Shown in pieces: positions 1 to 8,556 of a stretch of DNA of 64,000 nucleotides. Origin of the DNA: Trueperaceae bacterium (GTDB taxonomy: Bacteria > Deinococcota > Deinococci > Deinococcales > Trueperaceae). The position numbers were made by a program, and so were the translations under genes. Location: the NCBI GenBank assembly GCA_020431825.1, contig JAGQHN010000001.1, positions 34,231-98,230 of the forward strand. Direction: 5' to 3'. The stretch's first letter is position 1. Every line of letters begins with the position of its first letter. The notes beneath the pieces were generated by a model. That model saw nothing but the letters and a program-made list of their open reading frames with translations. It did not search any database and was not told where the DNA came from.

Positions 1-31
1 GCAAAAATCATCCTTCTACCTGTATGGGAGG

Positions 32-472
32 GTGATTTTTGTTTTACTTTTCTTGGGTCAAGCGCTTGCTGAAGAGCCTTTTTTACTTGTTGCACGTGAA
101 GACGGCTCGAGCTTATACCAGATTTCTTTAAAAGAGAGCTCTTGCTGGATGCTTCGCTGGAACCACTCGGTTACGGGCATTACGGTAACGGATTATTATT
201 GTTTTATTGGTGGGCAAATGCTTTTAACAGATTCTCATACGCCTGCCTTTGATGCGGGGCTGGGTCACATACCAGGCCGAGGTGTACAGGCATCAGATGG
301 TCATGGGGGCTATTTTATTTATGATATTAATGAAGCAGTTAAAGACAACACATATATTTTAAGGGTAGGTAGCATGAAGGTGAATCACCGCATAGAGCAT
401 GAGGGCAAGCTGTATTCCTTAAGTGCCTTAGTAGAGCATGAGCGCGTATCCATTAGCGTGGTGCTCCAGTGA
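32..472 (+). CDS. DUF1850 family exported protein, TRAP-associated
   Basis: A 146-aa protein with a short hydrophobic N-terminus ending near ALA (about residue 13), consistent with Sec export. Family features visible are a W-x-HSV stretch near residue 43, a following T-D-Y-Y segment and the F-D-A-G-L-G-H-I-P motif near residue 75, as in DUF1850 proteins. Such proteins are regularly encoded between a TAXI-type solute receptor and a fused TRAP permease, and the next gene is that permease, overlapping by 4 nt (GTGA). The receptor gene should lie just left of the window. The start is GTG at 32, and the purine-rich GGGAG lies too close to be an ideal ribosome site, so the true start may be outside the window. 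Its biochemical role is unknown. Confidence 0.75.
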   Translation: MIFVLLFLGQALAEEPFLLVAREDGSSLYQISLKESSCWMLRWNHSVTGITVTDYYCFIGGQMLLTDSHTPAFDAGLGHIPGRGVQASDGHGGYFIYDINEAVKDNTYILRVGSMKVNHRIEHEGKLYSLSALVEHERVSISVVLQ

Positions 473-2439
473 GTGAAGGCGCAAAGTCAGAAGGTCGGTG
501 GTTACAAAACGCGGTACTGGCTATAGCAGTAGGGCTATCGCTTTTTCAGCTGTACACGGCGGGCATCAAATATCTGGGGGCTTACTATCAGCGCGGTGTG
601 CATCTGGTACTTATGCTGGTGCTGGTTTTTTTGGTTTATCCTGTTTTTGGCAGAGCGAGAAAGCGCGGGCTATTAGGTTGGCTTATTGATCTGGCATTTA
701 TCGCTGCTGCTGTTTTTTCTTCCTGGCATATGCTTCATGACTTGCAAGGCTTTGCCAGGCGTGTAGGTTTTGCCAATCAGACGGATATTGTGGCGGGTGC
801 CATCCTGATTATTGTGCTGCTCGAGGCCAGTCGCCGCGTGATTGGTATAACCATTACAGTTATTGCTCTTGTATCTATTGTGTATGCCATGGCAGGTGCC
901 AGAGGGACACTGCCGTGGCTGAGTGGCTTACTTCCTGGGATTTTGGAGCACCGCGGTTACCGTATTGACCGCATTGTTTCAACACTTTATATGGGGCTCG
1001 AGGGTATCTTTGGCATACCGCTGGGGGTTGCCGCAACGGTGGTTTTTATCTTTGTGCTATTTGGTGCTTTTTTAGAAACGACAGGTGCCGGAAAATTCTT
1101 TATTGATCTTGCCTATGCTGCTGCTGGTCGTCAGCGAGGGGGTCCAGCTAAAGCTGCGGTAGTTGCCTCAGGTTTTTTAGGCAGTATTTCAGGCAGTGCT
1201 ATCGCCAATGTCGTAACTTCAGGTGCCTTCACCATTCCTCTTATGAAAAAGCTGGGGTATAAGCCAGAGGAGGCGGGAGGAGTAGAGGCGGCTGCCAGCA
1301 CGGGTGGGCAGATCATGCCTCCCATCATGGGAGCAGGTGCTTTTTTAATTGCTGAGTACACCCAGTTGCCTTATATCGACATTGTTAAGCTGAGCATTTT
1401 ACCTGCCATTTTGTATTTCACTACCGTTTATTTGTTTGTTGACATCATTGCGGCGAAACGGGGTATGCGCGGCATGAGCCAGAGTGAGTTGCCTAAACTG
1501 CGAGAGGTTTTTCAGGACGGCTGGTACTACCTTATTCCGCTTGGTATTTTGATTTTCTTTTTGCTTAGAAATATCTCCCCAGGACGCGTTGGCTTTGTTG
1601 CCATTATTTCAACTGTTTTGGTGGCGGCTGCCAGATTTCTCATAAGGCGTTATCTTTTACAGGTAAAAGAGGCAAAGACGGAACCTTTAACAGCTGTTGT
1701 TCAGTCAGGATTCAGGAGTGTTGTTGCGGCTTTAGAAACAGGGGCAAGAAATTCTATGGCTGTGACGGTGGCCTGTGCGATTTCCGGTGTGGTTGTCGGC
1801 ATGATTGGTCTAACGGGTCTAGGGTTAAAATTTTCAGCGCTTATGATTAGTTTTTCCGGTGGGAATCTCCTGATTGCGCTGCTCTTACTGATTCTGGCAA
1901 GTCTGGTCTTGGGCATGGGTCTACCTGTAACGGCCAGTTATATTGTGCTGGCGGTTCTGGCGGCACCTGCCCTCGAGTCCGAGTTTGGCATCCCGTTACT
2001 GATTGCGCATCTGGTTATTTTCTGGTACTCGCAAGATTCCAATGTGACGCCACCTGTGGCTCTGGCGGCTTTCGCCGGTGCGGGTATTGCGGGGGCCAAT
2101 CCTATGAAAACGGGGGTCGAGGCCTGGAAGTTTGCCAAAGGTCTCTACCTGATACCCCTTTTTATGATCTATAACCCGGAGATGATTACAGGTGGACCAT
2201 GGTATCTGGTGATCTGGACTATCGTGACGGCAATTGCTGCACTTGGGGCGTTTGCAGCTGCACTCGAGGGATATATGTTCACTCATATGTACTGGTTCTC
2301 GCGTATCTTTGTGGTGATAGGTATGATCGGCATTTTCTGGCCCAATCACTGGTTTGAAATCGCAGGCTTTGCCCTGGTTTTAGTGGTTTTAGGTATTAAC
2401 TGGACCAAACGGCAAAGAGAAGTGCAAGTGACTACCTAG
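469..2439 (+). CDS. TRAP transporter fused permease, DctQ/DctM (4TM-12TM) type
   Basis: A 656-aa, highly hydrophobic protein with many membrane segments. The N-terminal about 150 residues correspond to the small DctQ-like subunit and the rest to the large DctM-like permease, the fused form used by TAXI-type TRAP systems for sodium-driven uptake of organic acids or amino acids. Typical DctM stretches include the GSISGSAIANV region near residue 240 and the P-P-I-M-G-A-G-A-F segment near residue 284. Translation is coupled to the DUF1850 gene (GTG start inside its stop). The 3' end shares its stop region with the convergent MFS gene (CTAG at 2436-2439). The substrate cannot be read from sequence. 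Confidence 0.92.
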   Translation: MSEGAKSEGRWLQNAVLAIAVGLSLFQLYTAGIKYLGAYYQRGVHLVLMLVLVFLVYPVFGRARKRGLLGWLIDLAFIAAAVFSSWHMLHDLQGFARRVGFANQTDIVAGAILIIVLLEASRRVIGITITVIALVSIVYAMAGARGTLPWLSGLLPGILEHRGYRIDRIVSTLYMGLEGIFGIPLGVAATVVFIFVLFGAFLETTGAGKFFIDLAYAAAGRQRGGPAKAAVVASGFLGSISGSAIANVVTSGAFTIPLMKKLGYKPEEAGGVEAAASTGGQIMPPIMGAGAFLIAEYTQLPYIDIVKLSILPAILYFTTVYLFVDIIAAKRGMRGMSQSELPKLREVFQDGWYYLIPLGILIFFLLRNISPGRVGFVAIISTVLVAAARFLIRRYLLQVKEAKTEPLTAVVQSGFRSVVAALETGARNSMAVTVACAISGVVVGMIGLTGLGLKFSALMISFSGGNLLIALLLLILASLVLGMGLPVTASYIVLAVLAAPALESEFGIPLLIAHLVIFWYSQDSNVTPPVALAAFAGAGIAGANPMKTGVEAWKFAKGLYLIPLFMIYNPEMITGGPWYLVIWTIVTAIAALGAFAAALEGYMFTHMYWFSRIFVVIGMIGIFWPNHWFEIAGFALVLVVLGINWTKRQREVQVTT

Positions 2440-3599
2440 CGAAGTTTTATCCGCGTCAGGCTAATGCTTAAACCTACGGTAAGAGCCAGGAGACCCATGC
2501 TAATGGCGCCAGCAAAGGCAAAACGGTCATAAATAAGACCTGGCAGGTAAGCACCAAGACTACCTCCCAGATAGTAGGCAAGCTGATAGAGGGCATTGGC
2601 ACCTGCCCTGTCACTATCAACAGCGGTCGTTATAAAACCAACAGCCAGACCCTGAACCAGCCAGTTGCCAAAACAGATAAACAGTAGTCCTAGAAAAACC
2701 AGAGGCAGGCTCGAGCTTAAGCTGATGACATTGCCTAAAAGGGCCGCAACGAAACCCAGGGCAAAACCATTTCTCAGGCCATAGCGCTGCCTGATTTTGC
2801 CAGCCAGGCTCGAGGACAAAATACCTGCAATAAAAGACAGGTAAACCAATGAAATCAGGCTTGCACTAAGGGAAAATGGCGCAGCACTTAGCTTAAAGGG
2901 TAAGTAGGTAAAACAGGTTTGAAAGGCGAAAAAGAGACAAAACCCCAGGGCCAAACCAGCTGCCAGAGTTGTATTACCCAGATGTTTGAGGGTGCCGCTA
3001 AGGGCTTTTAACAGACTGGAACTCGAGCTAAATTCCTTACCCTTTTCTCTGGACCAAAGGACGACTAACAGGAGATACAAGACAGAACTGGCGGCAAAAC
3101 CCTGTCGCCAACTATAAAGATCGGTTATAAAGCCCTCTAAAAGTCGCCCAATGATGCCGCCTACCACGGTCGAAGCTACATAAAGTCCGGCGATGCCTGC
3201 CATTTGTGTTTTGCTGCTTTGCTCTGAAGTATAGGTAAGTGCAATAACAAAGAGCCCAGGAAGGGCCAGTCCTTGAGCAAAGCGTAGCAGCAGCAGAGTG
3301 CCAAAATGCTGGCTTAGGGCAGCCCCAAGACTAATCAGGCTGAGCAAAAAGGCCGCCAGCAAAATGATGGTTTTACGACCAAAGCGGTCAGACAAAATGC
3401 CAATAAACGGGGCTGCAAGGCCAATGCCCAGGATCGTTAGAGAGATGACCAGGCTCGAGCGACCTGTCGCCACCCCAAAATAATCGCTGATAAGAGGCAG
3501 GACAGGCTGGGGTAAATAGAGCCCGATAAAGGCAATTAGCCCTGTTACATAAAGCGCGACAGCACTTGAAGAAAAGAGGCTGTCGCCAGGTTTAGACAT
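2436..3599 (-). CDS. MFS transporter, YnfM-like exporter
   Basis: A 387-aa protein with about 12 hydrophobic segments and the MFS signature D-R-F-G-R-K in the loop after the second segment (about residue 70), followed by R-F-A-Q-G near residue 107. The overall pattern (LPLISDYFGV, LVISLTILGIG) resembles the YnfM/arabinose-efflux group of proton-driven exporters. Substrate is unknown. It is monocistronic, convergent with the TRAP gene and overlapping it by 4 nt. The ATG start fits the signal and length of the family. Confidence 0.88.
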   Translation of the reverse strand: MSKPGDSLFSSSAVALYVTGLIAFIGLYLPQPVLPLISDYFGVATGRSSLVISLTILGIGLAAPFIGILSDRFGRKTIILLAAFLLSLISLGAALSQHFGTLLLLRFAQGLALPGLFVIALTYTSEQSSKTQMAGIAGLYVASTVVGGIIGRLLEGFITDLYSWRQGFAASSVLYLLLVVLWSREKGKEFSSSSSLLKALSGTLKHLGNTTLAAGLALGFCLFFAFQTCFTYLPFKLSAAPFSLSASLISLVYLSFIAGILSSSLAGKIRQRYGLRNGFALGFVAALLGNVISLSSSLPLVFLGLLFICFGNWLVQGLAVGFITTAVDSDRAGANALYQLAYYLGGSLGAYLPGLIYDRFAFAGAISMGLLALTVGLSISLTRIKLR

Positions 3600-3633
3600 A
3601 AAACAATTAAGTGACCAGTGAAAAGTGAAAGAG

Positions 3634-4674
3634 TTAGGGCTCGAGCACTATTTTTATGGCATTGTCCTTATAGTCAGAAAGCAGCTCAAAGGCTTTTTTA
3701 ACCTCACTTAAGGGCATAACGTGGCTAACGATAGCATTGACATCTAGCTTGCCACTATCAACATATTGAATGGCTCTTGGGTAAATATGGCCCATGCGTC
3801 TTGAAAGCTTAATGGTTAGGCCTTTGCGGCGTACCAGCGAGGCAGTCAGAGTAAATTTATCCCCGTCGGGTATACCCACCAAGATGACCTTACCGCCTAT
3901 ACGCACAGCCTGAGTTGCCAGATCAGGGCCTTCAGGCGAGGTGGTCGCTTCAAAGATGACATCTGCACCGCGCCCCTTGGTGTAGTCAAGATAGGACTCG
4001 ACATTTTCAAAAACGGCGTCGGCTGAAAGGTTTTTGGCAAAATCGCGGCGGTAGGCAAGGGGGTCAATCATTGAGACTCTTACGGCACCTGAGCGCTGGG
4101 CCAGCATCGAGATATAGAGTCCAATAGGGCCAGCCCCCAAAATGCAGACATCTGAACCTGGACGGAGTTTTGCTAAATCGAGAGCGTGTATGGCAATGCC
4201 CAGGGGCTCGAGCAAAGCAGCTTGCTGGGCGCTAAAGTGCTGAGGTACGACATGCACAGTGCTAAAGGGAACGGCAATATACTCAGCCATTGCGCCGTCT
4301 GTAGGAGGCCCGCCGACAAAGAGGTGGTCTGGGCAGAGGTGATGATTGCCTGAGTGGCACCATTCGCACTTGCCGCAGGGCTGGGCCGGGTCAACAGCCA
4401 CTAAGGTTCCGTCCTCTAGGCCAAATGGTTTTCCTGTGCCTTCTATAATGATGCCTGCAAACTCATGACCTGGGGTAAACGGTTCTTTGATTTGCATGGC
4501 GCCAATGGCACCTTCATGATAATAATGCAGGTCGCTGCCACAAACGCTGCAGGCCTGTACTTTGATTAAGACTTCGCCCTCTTTGGGGCTAGGTTTTGCT
4601 TTTTCACCAAGATCTATATGATGGGCGCCTTGCATAACAGCGACCTTCATTTTGCTTTGGGTTGCTACACTCAT
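3634..4674 (-). CDS. Zinc-dependent medium-chain dehydrogenase, sorbitol/threonine dehydrogenase-like
   Basis: A 346-aa MDR-family oxidoreductase. The catalytic zinc site is visible as C45 in CSVCGSD with H70-E71 in GHEF. The structural zinc site has four cysteines at about 100, 103, 106 and 114. The nucleotide-binding turn is ILGAGPIGL near residue 175. The D-L-H-Y-Y-H-E-G segment is typical of polyol (sorbitol/xylitol) dehydrogenases, which oxidise a sugar alcohol with NAD+. Threonine or butanediol dehydrogenase activity cannot be excluded. The start is supported by GGAGG four bases upstream of ATG. It appears monocistronic, with two CTCGAG copies lying directly before its ribosome binding site. 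Confidence 0.85.
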   Translation of the reverse strand: MSVATQSKMKVAVMQGAHHIDLGEKAKPSPKEGEVLIKVQACSVCGSDLHYYHEGAIGAMQIKEPFTPGHEFAGIIIEGTGKPFGLEDGTLVAVDPAQPCGKCEWCHSGNHHLCPDHLFVGGPPTDGAMAEYIAVPFSTVHVVPQHFSAQQAALLEPLGIAIHALDLAKLRPGSDVCILGAGPIGLYISMLAQRSGAVRVSMIDPLAYRRDFAKNLSADAVFENVESYLDYTKGRGADVIFEATTSPEGPDLATQAVRIGGKVILVGIPDGDKFTLTASLVRRKGLTIKLSRRMGHIYPRAIQYVDSGKLDVNAIVSHVMPLSEVKKAFELLSDYKDNAIKIVLEP

Positions 4675-4752
4675 GGTTCCTCCAGGCTCGAGGGCTCGAG
4701 CATTCCAAAGGCTAGTTTACACGAGATTAGACATCAAAGCTCCTGACAAATG

Positions 4753-5433
4753 TTAGTCGTTTTCATCCACTTTGTTTCTGCTATACCAGAGGTTTAAACC
4801 TAAAATCCAGGCAAAAGTCAGTGACCAGCCTGCTAAAACATCTGAGGGAAAATGGACTTGCAAATAGTTGCGACTAAGCCCAATCGCAAGCCCCAGCAAA
4901 ATGCCGAGTAGGGAGGCTAAAATCTGATAGTTCGGCTTATACTTACGAATAAGAAAAAACAGGCTGAGTAAGAAACCTGCGCTGGCCATAGTGTGACCGC
5001 TGGGAAACGAATAGCTGGTTTCGGTACTGAGTTGAGGAAAAAAGTCGGGCCGAATACGGCCCAGGACCTGTTTAATACTCAGGTTTAAAAGTACCGTACC
5101 GCCAAAAGCGAGCGCATAAAAAAGCAAATCGCGCCACCTCGAGCGAATCCAGAAATAGATGAGCAAACAAAGACTGGCAGCAGCCAGAAACCAACCAGAG
5201 CCTAACTGGGTAATTGTCAGGGCTGCCCTGGTTAAGCCAGGGCTTTGCTGCCTGTGGAGCCAGCCAAGAATAGGCTCATCAAACCAGAAGCCTTCTTTTT
5301 CGTAGACTTCACCGGCAAATTCAATAAATATCCAGAGCAAAACAAGTAAAATGGCCCAGTAAATTAAGAGAGGAAGGCTAAGTTTGATTTTGGAACGAAG
5401 GTAGCTAAACAGGGAGTGGGCTTTGGCCAGCAT
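4753..5433 (-). CDS. PAP2 superfamily membrane phosphatase
   Basis: A 226-aa integral membrane protein with all three PAP2 motifs: K121-x6-R128-P129, P-S-G-H at 144-147, and S-R-x5-H-x3-D at 186-198 with H194 and D198. These form the phosphohistidine active site of lipid phosphate phosphatases, acting on phosphatidate, undecaprenyl diphosphate or phosphatidylglycerophosphate at the outer face of the cytoplasmic membrane. The length and about five or six membrane segments fit the family. Neighbours do not suggest a substrate. A weak -10-like TAGCTT lies a few bases before the ATG. Confidence 0.9.
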   Translation of the reverse strand: MLAKAHSLFSYLRSKIKLSLPLLIYWAILLVLLWIFIEFAGEVYEKEGFWFDEPILGWLHRQQSPGLTRAALTITQLGSGWFLAAASLCLLIYFWIRSRWRDLLFYALAFGGTVLLNLSIKQVLGRIRPDFFPQLSTETSYSFPSGHTMASAGFLLSLFFLIRKYKPNYQILASLLGILLGLAIGLSRNYLQVHFPSDVLAGWSLTFAWILGLNLWYSRNKVDEND

Positions 5434-5500
5434 AGTTCAAGCTAACCCGCGTGAGAAGCTTTTTCTGTAAGGCTTTTGCGATTTGCAACGAATAACAAAG

Positions 5501-5530
5501 AAAACGCCGAGTCAAGTACGACTCAGCGTT
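5501..5530 (-). terminator. Rho-independent terminator after the lipoprotein rhodanese gene
   Basis: On the minus strand an 11-bp stem (AACGCTGAGTC pairing with GACTCGGCGTT, one T-G pair) with a 6-nt loop is followed by TTCTTTG. It lies 20 nt after the stop codon of the rhodanese gene that ends at 5550. Confidence 0.8.
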
Positions 5531-5549
5531 GGTAGAAAGCTGGTGAAGC

Positions 5550-5924
5550 TTACTGTTCGATTTGATACCCAGCCTGAACCCAGGCAAGGGTGCCGCCTTG
5601 TACATTTTTAACGTTTTTAAAGCCTTCTTTAATCAAGATGTCACTGGCCTGTTGTGAGCGGTTGCCGCTGCGACAAATGACGTAAAGTGTGTCAACTTTA
5701 CTTAGTTCACTGGCCCTACGCTCGAGTTCACCCAGCGGTATAAGAATGGCGCCAGGGACATGGCCCTCAGCGTATTCCCAGTCTTCGCGAACATCCAAAA
5801 TGACTTTGTTGTTTTCGCTGGCATTTGCCAGATCTTTAACCGAGACATTTTTATAGCTCGCAGGGCCACAAGCACTTAAGACTGTGATAAGCGCGATGAG
5901 AGAAAAACTGATTAAGCGTTTCAT
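5550..5924 (-). CDS. Lipoprotein-anchored single-domain rhodanese
   Basis: A 124-aa protein with a lipoprotein signal (lipobox LSAC, Cys19), so it should be tethered outside the cytoplasmic membrane. The rhodanese fold follows, with the D-V-R-E-x-W-E-Y-x-E-G-H-V-P-G-A signature near residue 45 and the catalytic loop C84-RSGNRS, able to carry a persulfide. It overlaps the upstream SulP gene by 4 nt, so the two are co-translated, and an extracytoplasmic sulfurtransferase next to an anion permease suggests handling of thiosulfate or another sulfur anion (inference). Two more single-domain rhodaneses and a persulfide dioxygenase fusion follow in the same island. Confidence 0.9.
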   Translation of the reverse strand: MKRLISFSLIALITVLSACGPASYKNVSVKDLANASENNKVILDVREDWEYAEGHVPGAILIPLGELERRASELSKVDTLYVICRSGNRSQQASDILIKEGFKNVKNVQGGTLAWVQAGYQIEQ

Positions 5925-7624
5925 AAACCTCCTAAATTACAGGTCTTTAAGGCATGCTCGAGTGACAGATGTCTAATCTTATCACCGTATTTTTCAAACC
6001 AGCGTGCCCGCAGCAAAAGATCGCGAACTGGACCTTTAACATTCACCAGATGGGTTTCAATGCCAAGTTTGGCCAGCTCATCCATACGATTTTCCAGGGT
6101 TTCTAGCGCTACAGCGTCCATATCATTGACCGCAGAAAAATCCAGAATAATATATTTAAGATTTTCCCGGTCAGCTAGGGCATTGGTTAAGCGCGTTTCT
6201 AAAAAAGCCATATTGGCAAAATAAAGCGAAGCGTCAATGCGGGCAATAAGGGCGTTGCTGTAGCGTTTGGCCTCGGGATAGCGGCGAAGATTGCGGAATA
6301 CTTTTTCGCCCTCGAGGTAGCCCAGTTCAGCCGTATGCGGATAGGCACTTCGCCAGATAAAAACGAGCAGCGAAAAAGCAGCCCCTACCAATATGCCCGT
6401 GTCTATCCCTAAAATAAGGGTCGCTGCAAAAGTTAGAATCAGTGTCCAACCGTCAATCGGTTTTATGCTAAAAAGATGCCTTGGTTCTTCCACATCTATA
6501 AGTCCATAAACTGCAACCATGATGATGGCAGCCAGTACGGCCTTTGGCAGATAGTAAAAAAGCGGTGTGAAAAAAAGCAGGGTTAAGGTGACCAGAATAG
6601 CCGTAACGATAGATGCCAGAGGTGTTTTTGCACCTGCCTGATAATTAACGGCACTTCTGGAAAAACCGCCTGTGACCGGGTAAGCAGAAAAGAGAGAACC
6701 TGCGACATTGGCTAAACCAAGACCGACCAGTTCCTTGTTGGCTTCGACTTTGTATTTTTCTTTGCTGGCAATTGAGCGTGCCACCGCAAAGGACTCCATA
6801 AAGCTAACAAAAGAAATGGTTAGCGCAATGGGCAGGAGCGCTTCTATACCTGCAAAACTAAAACTAGGAAGATTAAAAGCTGGAAAGCCGCTGGGAACGG
6901 TTCCGACAATGCCCACACCCTGTTCATTTAACTTGAACAAATAAACTGCCAGACTGCTTAAGATGACAACCAGTAAGGGAGCAGGAAAGCGAGACTTGAT
7001 GCGTTTAAAAAAGACCAGAATGGCTATGCTGATAATGCCAATAATGAGCGTAATAGGATTGGTCTCACCTAACTGTCTGGCGGTCGCAAGCAGAACCGAA
7101 AAGACATTTTCACCAGACTCGAGCCTTATCCCCAGCAAATGTTTTAACTGACTAATGCCAATGATAAGGGCAGCAGCCGAAGTAAAGCCACTAATGACTG
7201 CATGGGACAAAAAGTTGGTAATGAAACCAGCCTTAATCATGCCCAGTACAAATTGCATGAGCCCTACCATAAGGGCTAAAAGTGCGGCATAAGCAATAAA
7301 ACTGGCACTACCGGGTTCAGCCAGAGTAGAAACGCCTGACAGTGTCAACAGCGAGACAATGGCAACGGGGCCAACCGCCAGTTGCCTCGAGGAACCAAAG
7401 AGTGCATAAACAATCAGGGGCAGGGTAGACGCATACAGCCCAATCACAGGCGGCAAGCCAGCGAGCATCGCATAGGCCATGGCCTGCGGTACCAGCATGA
7501 CCGCTACAATCAGACCCGCCATAAGATCGGAGCCCAGGTTTTGCCTGTCATAGCGTTTTAACCACTCGAGCGAGGGTAGCCAGGGCTGAGATTTAGCTTT
7601 AGGAGGACTTGCCTTTGCGAGCAT
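5921..7624 (-). CDS. SulP (SLC26) family anion permease with STAS domain
   Basis: A 567-aa protein with about 10-12 hydrophobic segments over residues 30-430 and a C-terminal STAS domain (about 445-560, with the D-F-S-A-V-N-D-M-D element near residue 500). The N-terminal V-P-Q-A-M-A-Y-A-M-L-A-G-L-P sequence is the SulP signature. SulP proteins carry sulfate, bicarbonate or other oxyanions. Its overlap with the rhodanese lipoprotein and its place in a sulfur island favour a sulfur oxyanion, but this is inference. The ATG has AAAGG about 6 nt upstream. A 150-nt spacer separates it from the rhodanese gene at 7777, so it may have its own promoter. Confidence 0.93.
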   Translation of the reverse strand: MLAKASPPKAKSQPWLPSLEWLKRYDRQNLGSDLMAGLIVAVMLVPQAMAYAMLAGLPPVIGLYASTLPLIVYALFGSSRQLAVGPVAIVSLLTLSGVSTLAEPGSASFIAYAALLALMVGLMQFVLGMIKAGFITNFLSHAVISGFTSAAALIIGISQLKHLLGIRLESGENVFSVLLATARQLGETNPITLIIGIISIAILVFFKRIKSRFPAPLLVVILSSLAVYLFKLNEQGVGIVGTVPSGFPAFNLPSFSFAGIEALLPIALTISFVSFMESFAVARSIASKEKYKVEANKELVGLGLANVAGSLFSAYPVTGGFSRSAVNYQAGAKTPLASIVTAILVTLTLLFFTPLFYYLPKAVLAAIIMVAVYGLIDVEEPRHLFSIKPIDGWTLILTFAATLILGIDTGILVGAAFSLLVFIWRSAYPHTAELGYLEGEKVFRNLRRYPEAKRYSNALIARIDASLYFANMAFLETRLTNALADRENLKYIILDFSAVNDMDAVALETLENRMDELAKLGIETHLVNVKGPVRDLLLRARWFEKYGDKIRHLSLEHALKTCNLGGL

Positions 7625-7776
7625 AGGTCGCCTTTCTAAAAATGAGTTCTAAAAGTTTGGTACTTGAACGGCCTTGCGATATAGAGTTGGCTAAAACTCC
7701 TTCTTTAATGTGCAAACACAAAAAGATAAATTAAGTTTATAGGGGTACTGTTACAGTTATTTGATACAGAACTGTT

Positions 7777-8118
7777 TTAGCCGTTTCTTACAGGTAGCTG
7801 CTCAGCCTGCCAGGCAAGCAGACCGCCACGCATATTTTTTACCTGCAAACCTTGCTTGGCTAGAAAAGAGGCGGCTCTGGCACTACGGTTTCCAGTACGA
7901 CACTGAATGATAAGCTCTTTATCTTTGGGTAGGTTTTGCCATTTCTTATTTATTTCACTTAAGGGCAGCGCCTTAGACCCCGGAATGTACTGAACTTTAC
8001 GTTCATAGGGTTCGCGTACATCTACCAAGATTGCCCCACCCTTAACACGTTCCTGGGCTTCCTGAACATTAATCTGCTCCACGCCGCCTGAGAGCAGGTT
8101 TTGTAACCACCTGATCAT
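7777..8118 (-). CDS. Single-domain cytoplasmic rhodanese
   Basis: A 113-aa rhodanese. I chose the ATG at 8118, which overlaps the TGA of the upstream rhodanese (ATGA) and gives the family's usual length; a longer reading from 8148 would overlap by 34 nt. D-V-R-E-P-Y-E-R near residue 33 and active-site C73-RTGNRS are visible. There is no signal peptide; the short hydrophobic start (WLQNLL) may be an amphipathic helix. It is the second of two co-translated small rhodaneses and presumably relays sulfane sulfur from or to the persulfide dioxygenase encoded upstream. Confidence 0.87.
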   Translation of the reverse strand: MIRWLQNLLSGGVEQINVQEAQERVKGGAILVDVREPYERKVQYIPGSKALPLSEINKKWQNLPKDKELIIQCRTGNRSARAASFLAKQGLQVKNMRGGLLAWQAEQLPVRNG

Positions 8119-8417
8119 AGTTCGATTTCGCGTCCGCGCATCATCCAACCCTGGGTACCCCCCATAAGGTTAGCTACTTTATGATAGCCCTGTTGGCTTA
8201 AAAAGCCTGCCGCCCTTCCAGAACGGTTTCCGCTGGCACAAATCAGGACAACATTGTCAGGCACCTCGCTTATACGAACACTTAATTCGCCTAAAGGAAT
8301 GTTTTTGGTGCCTGGAACATGACCCATCTCAAATTCATAAGGTTCACGAACATCAATAAGGCTTGCACCTTTGCGCTGCCACTGACTTAATTCCTCTGGA
8401 AAAATATCTTGGTACAT
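8115..8417 (-). CDS. Single-domain rhodanese
   Basis: A compact 100-aa rhodanese with D-V-R-E-P-Y-E-F at about 22-29 and active-site C60-ASGNRS. It lacks a signal peptide and is cytoplasmic. It shares four bases (ATGA) with the next rhodanese, indicating coupled translation. It follows the persulfide dioxygenase fusion gene, but a terminator hairpin lies between them, so expression may be lower than or independent of the fusion. Confidence 0.88.
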   Translation of the reverse strand: MYQDIFPEELSQWQRKGASLIDVREPYEFEMGHVPGTKNIPLGELSVRISEVPDNVVLICASGNRSGRAAGFLSQQGYHKVANLMGGTQGWMMRGREIEL

Positions 8418-8513
8418 GGGAAAAACTCCGTTTCTTGTGATAATTAGTACATGAGTGGGTCAGCTTTACTCACCCCACCAGATTTTGGTTTTTAAGGATT
8501 AATAGTAATTGGG

Positions 8514-8549
8514 CAAAAAAGAGCTGCAGCGAACTTGGCTGCAGCTCTG
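8514..8549 (-). terminator. Rho-independent terminator after the persulfide dioxygenase fusion
   Basis: On the minus strand a 10-bp perfect stem (GAGCTGCAGC with GCTGCAGCTC, 7-nt loop) is followed by six T residues. It lies 8 nt past the stop at 8557 and separates the fusion gene from the two small rhodanese genes. Confidence 0.88.
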
Positions 8550-8556
8550 AAAGGAC

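Noticed and set aside
1996..2349. Minus-strand ORF of 117 codons inside the TRAP permease gene
   Set aside because: It mirrors membrane-segment codons of the permease and has no ribosome site or family features.
7777..8148. Longer rhodanese reading starting at 8148
   Set aside because: It overlaps the upstream rhodanese by 34 nt; the ATG at 8118 gives the usual ATGA coupling and family length.
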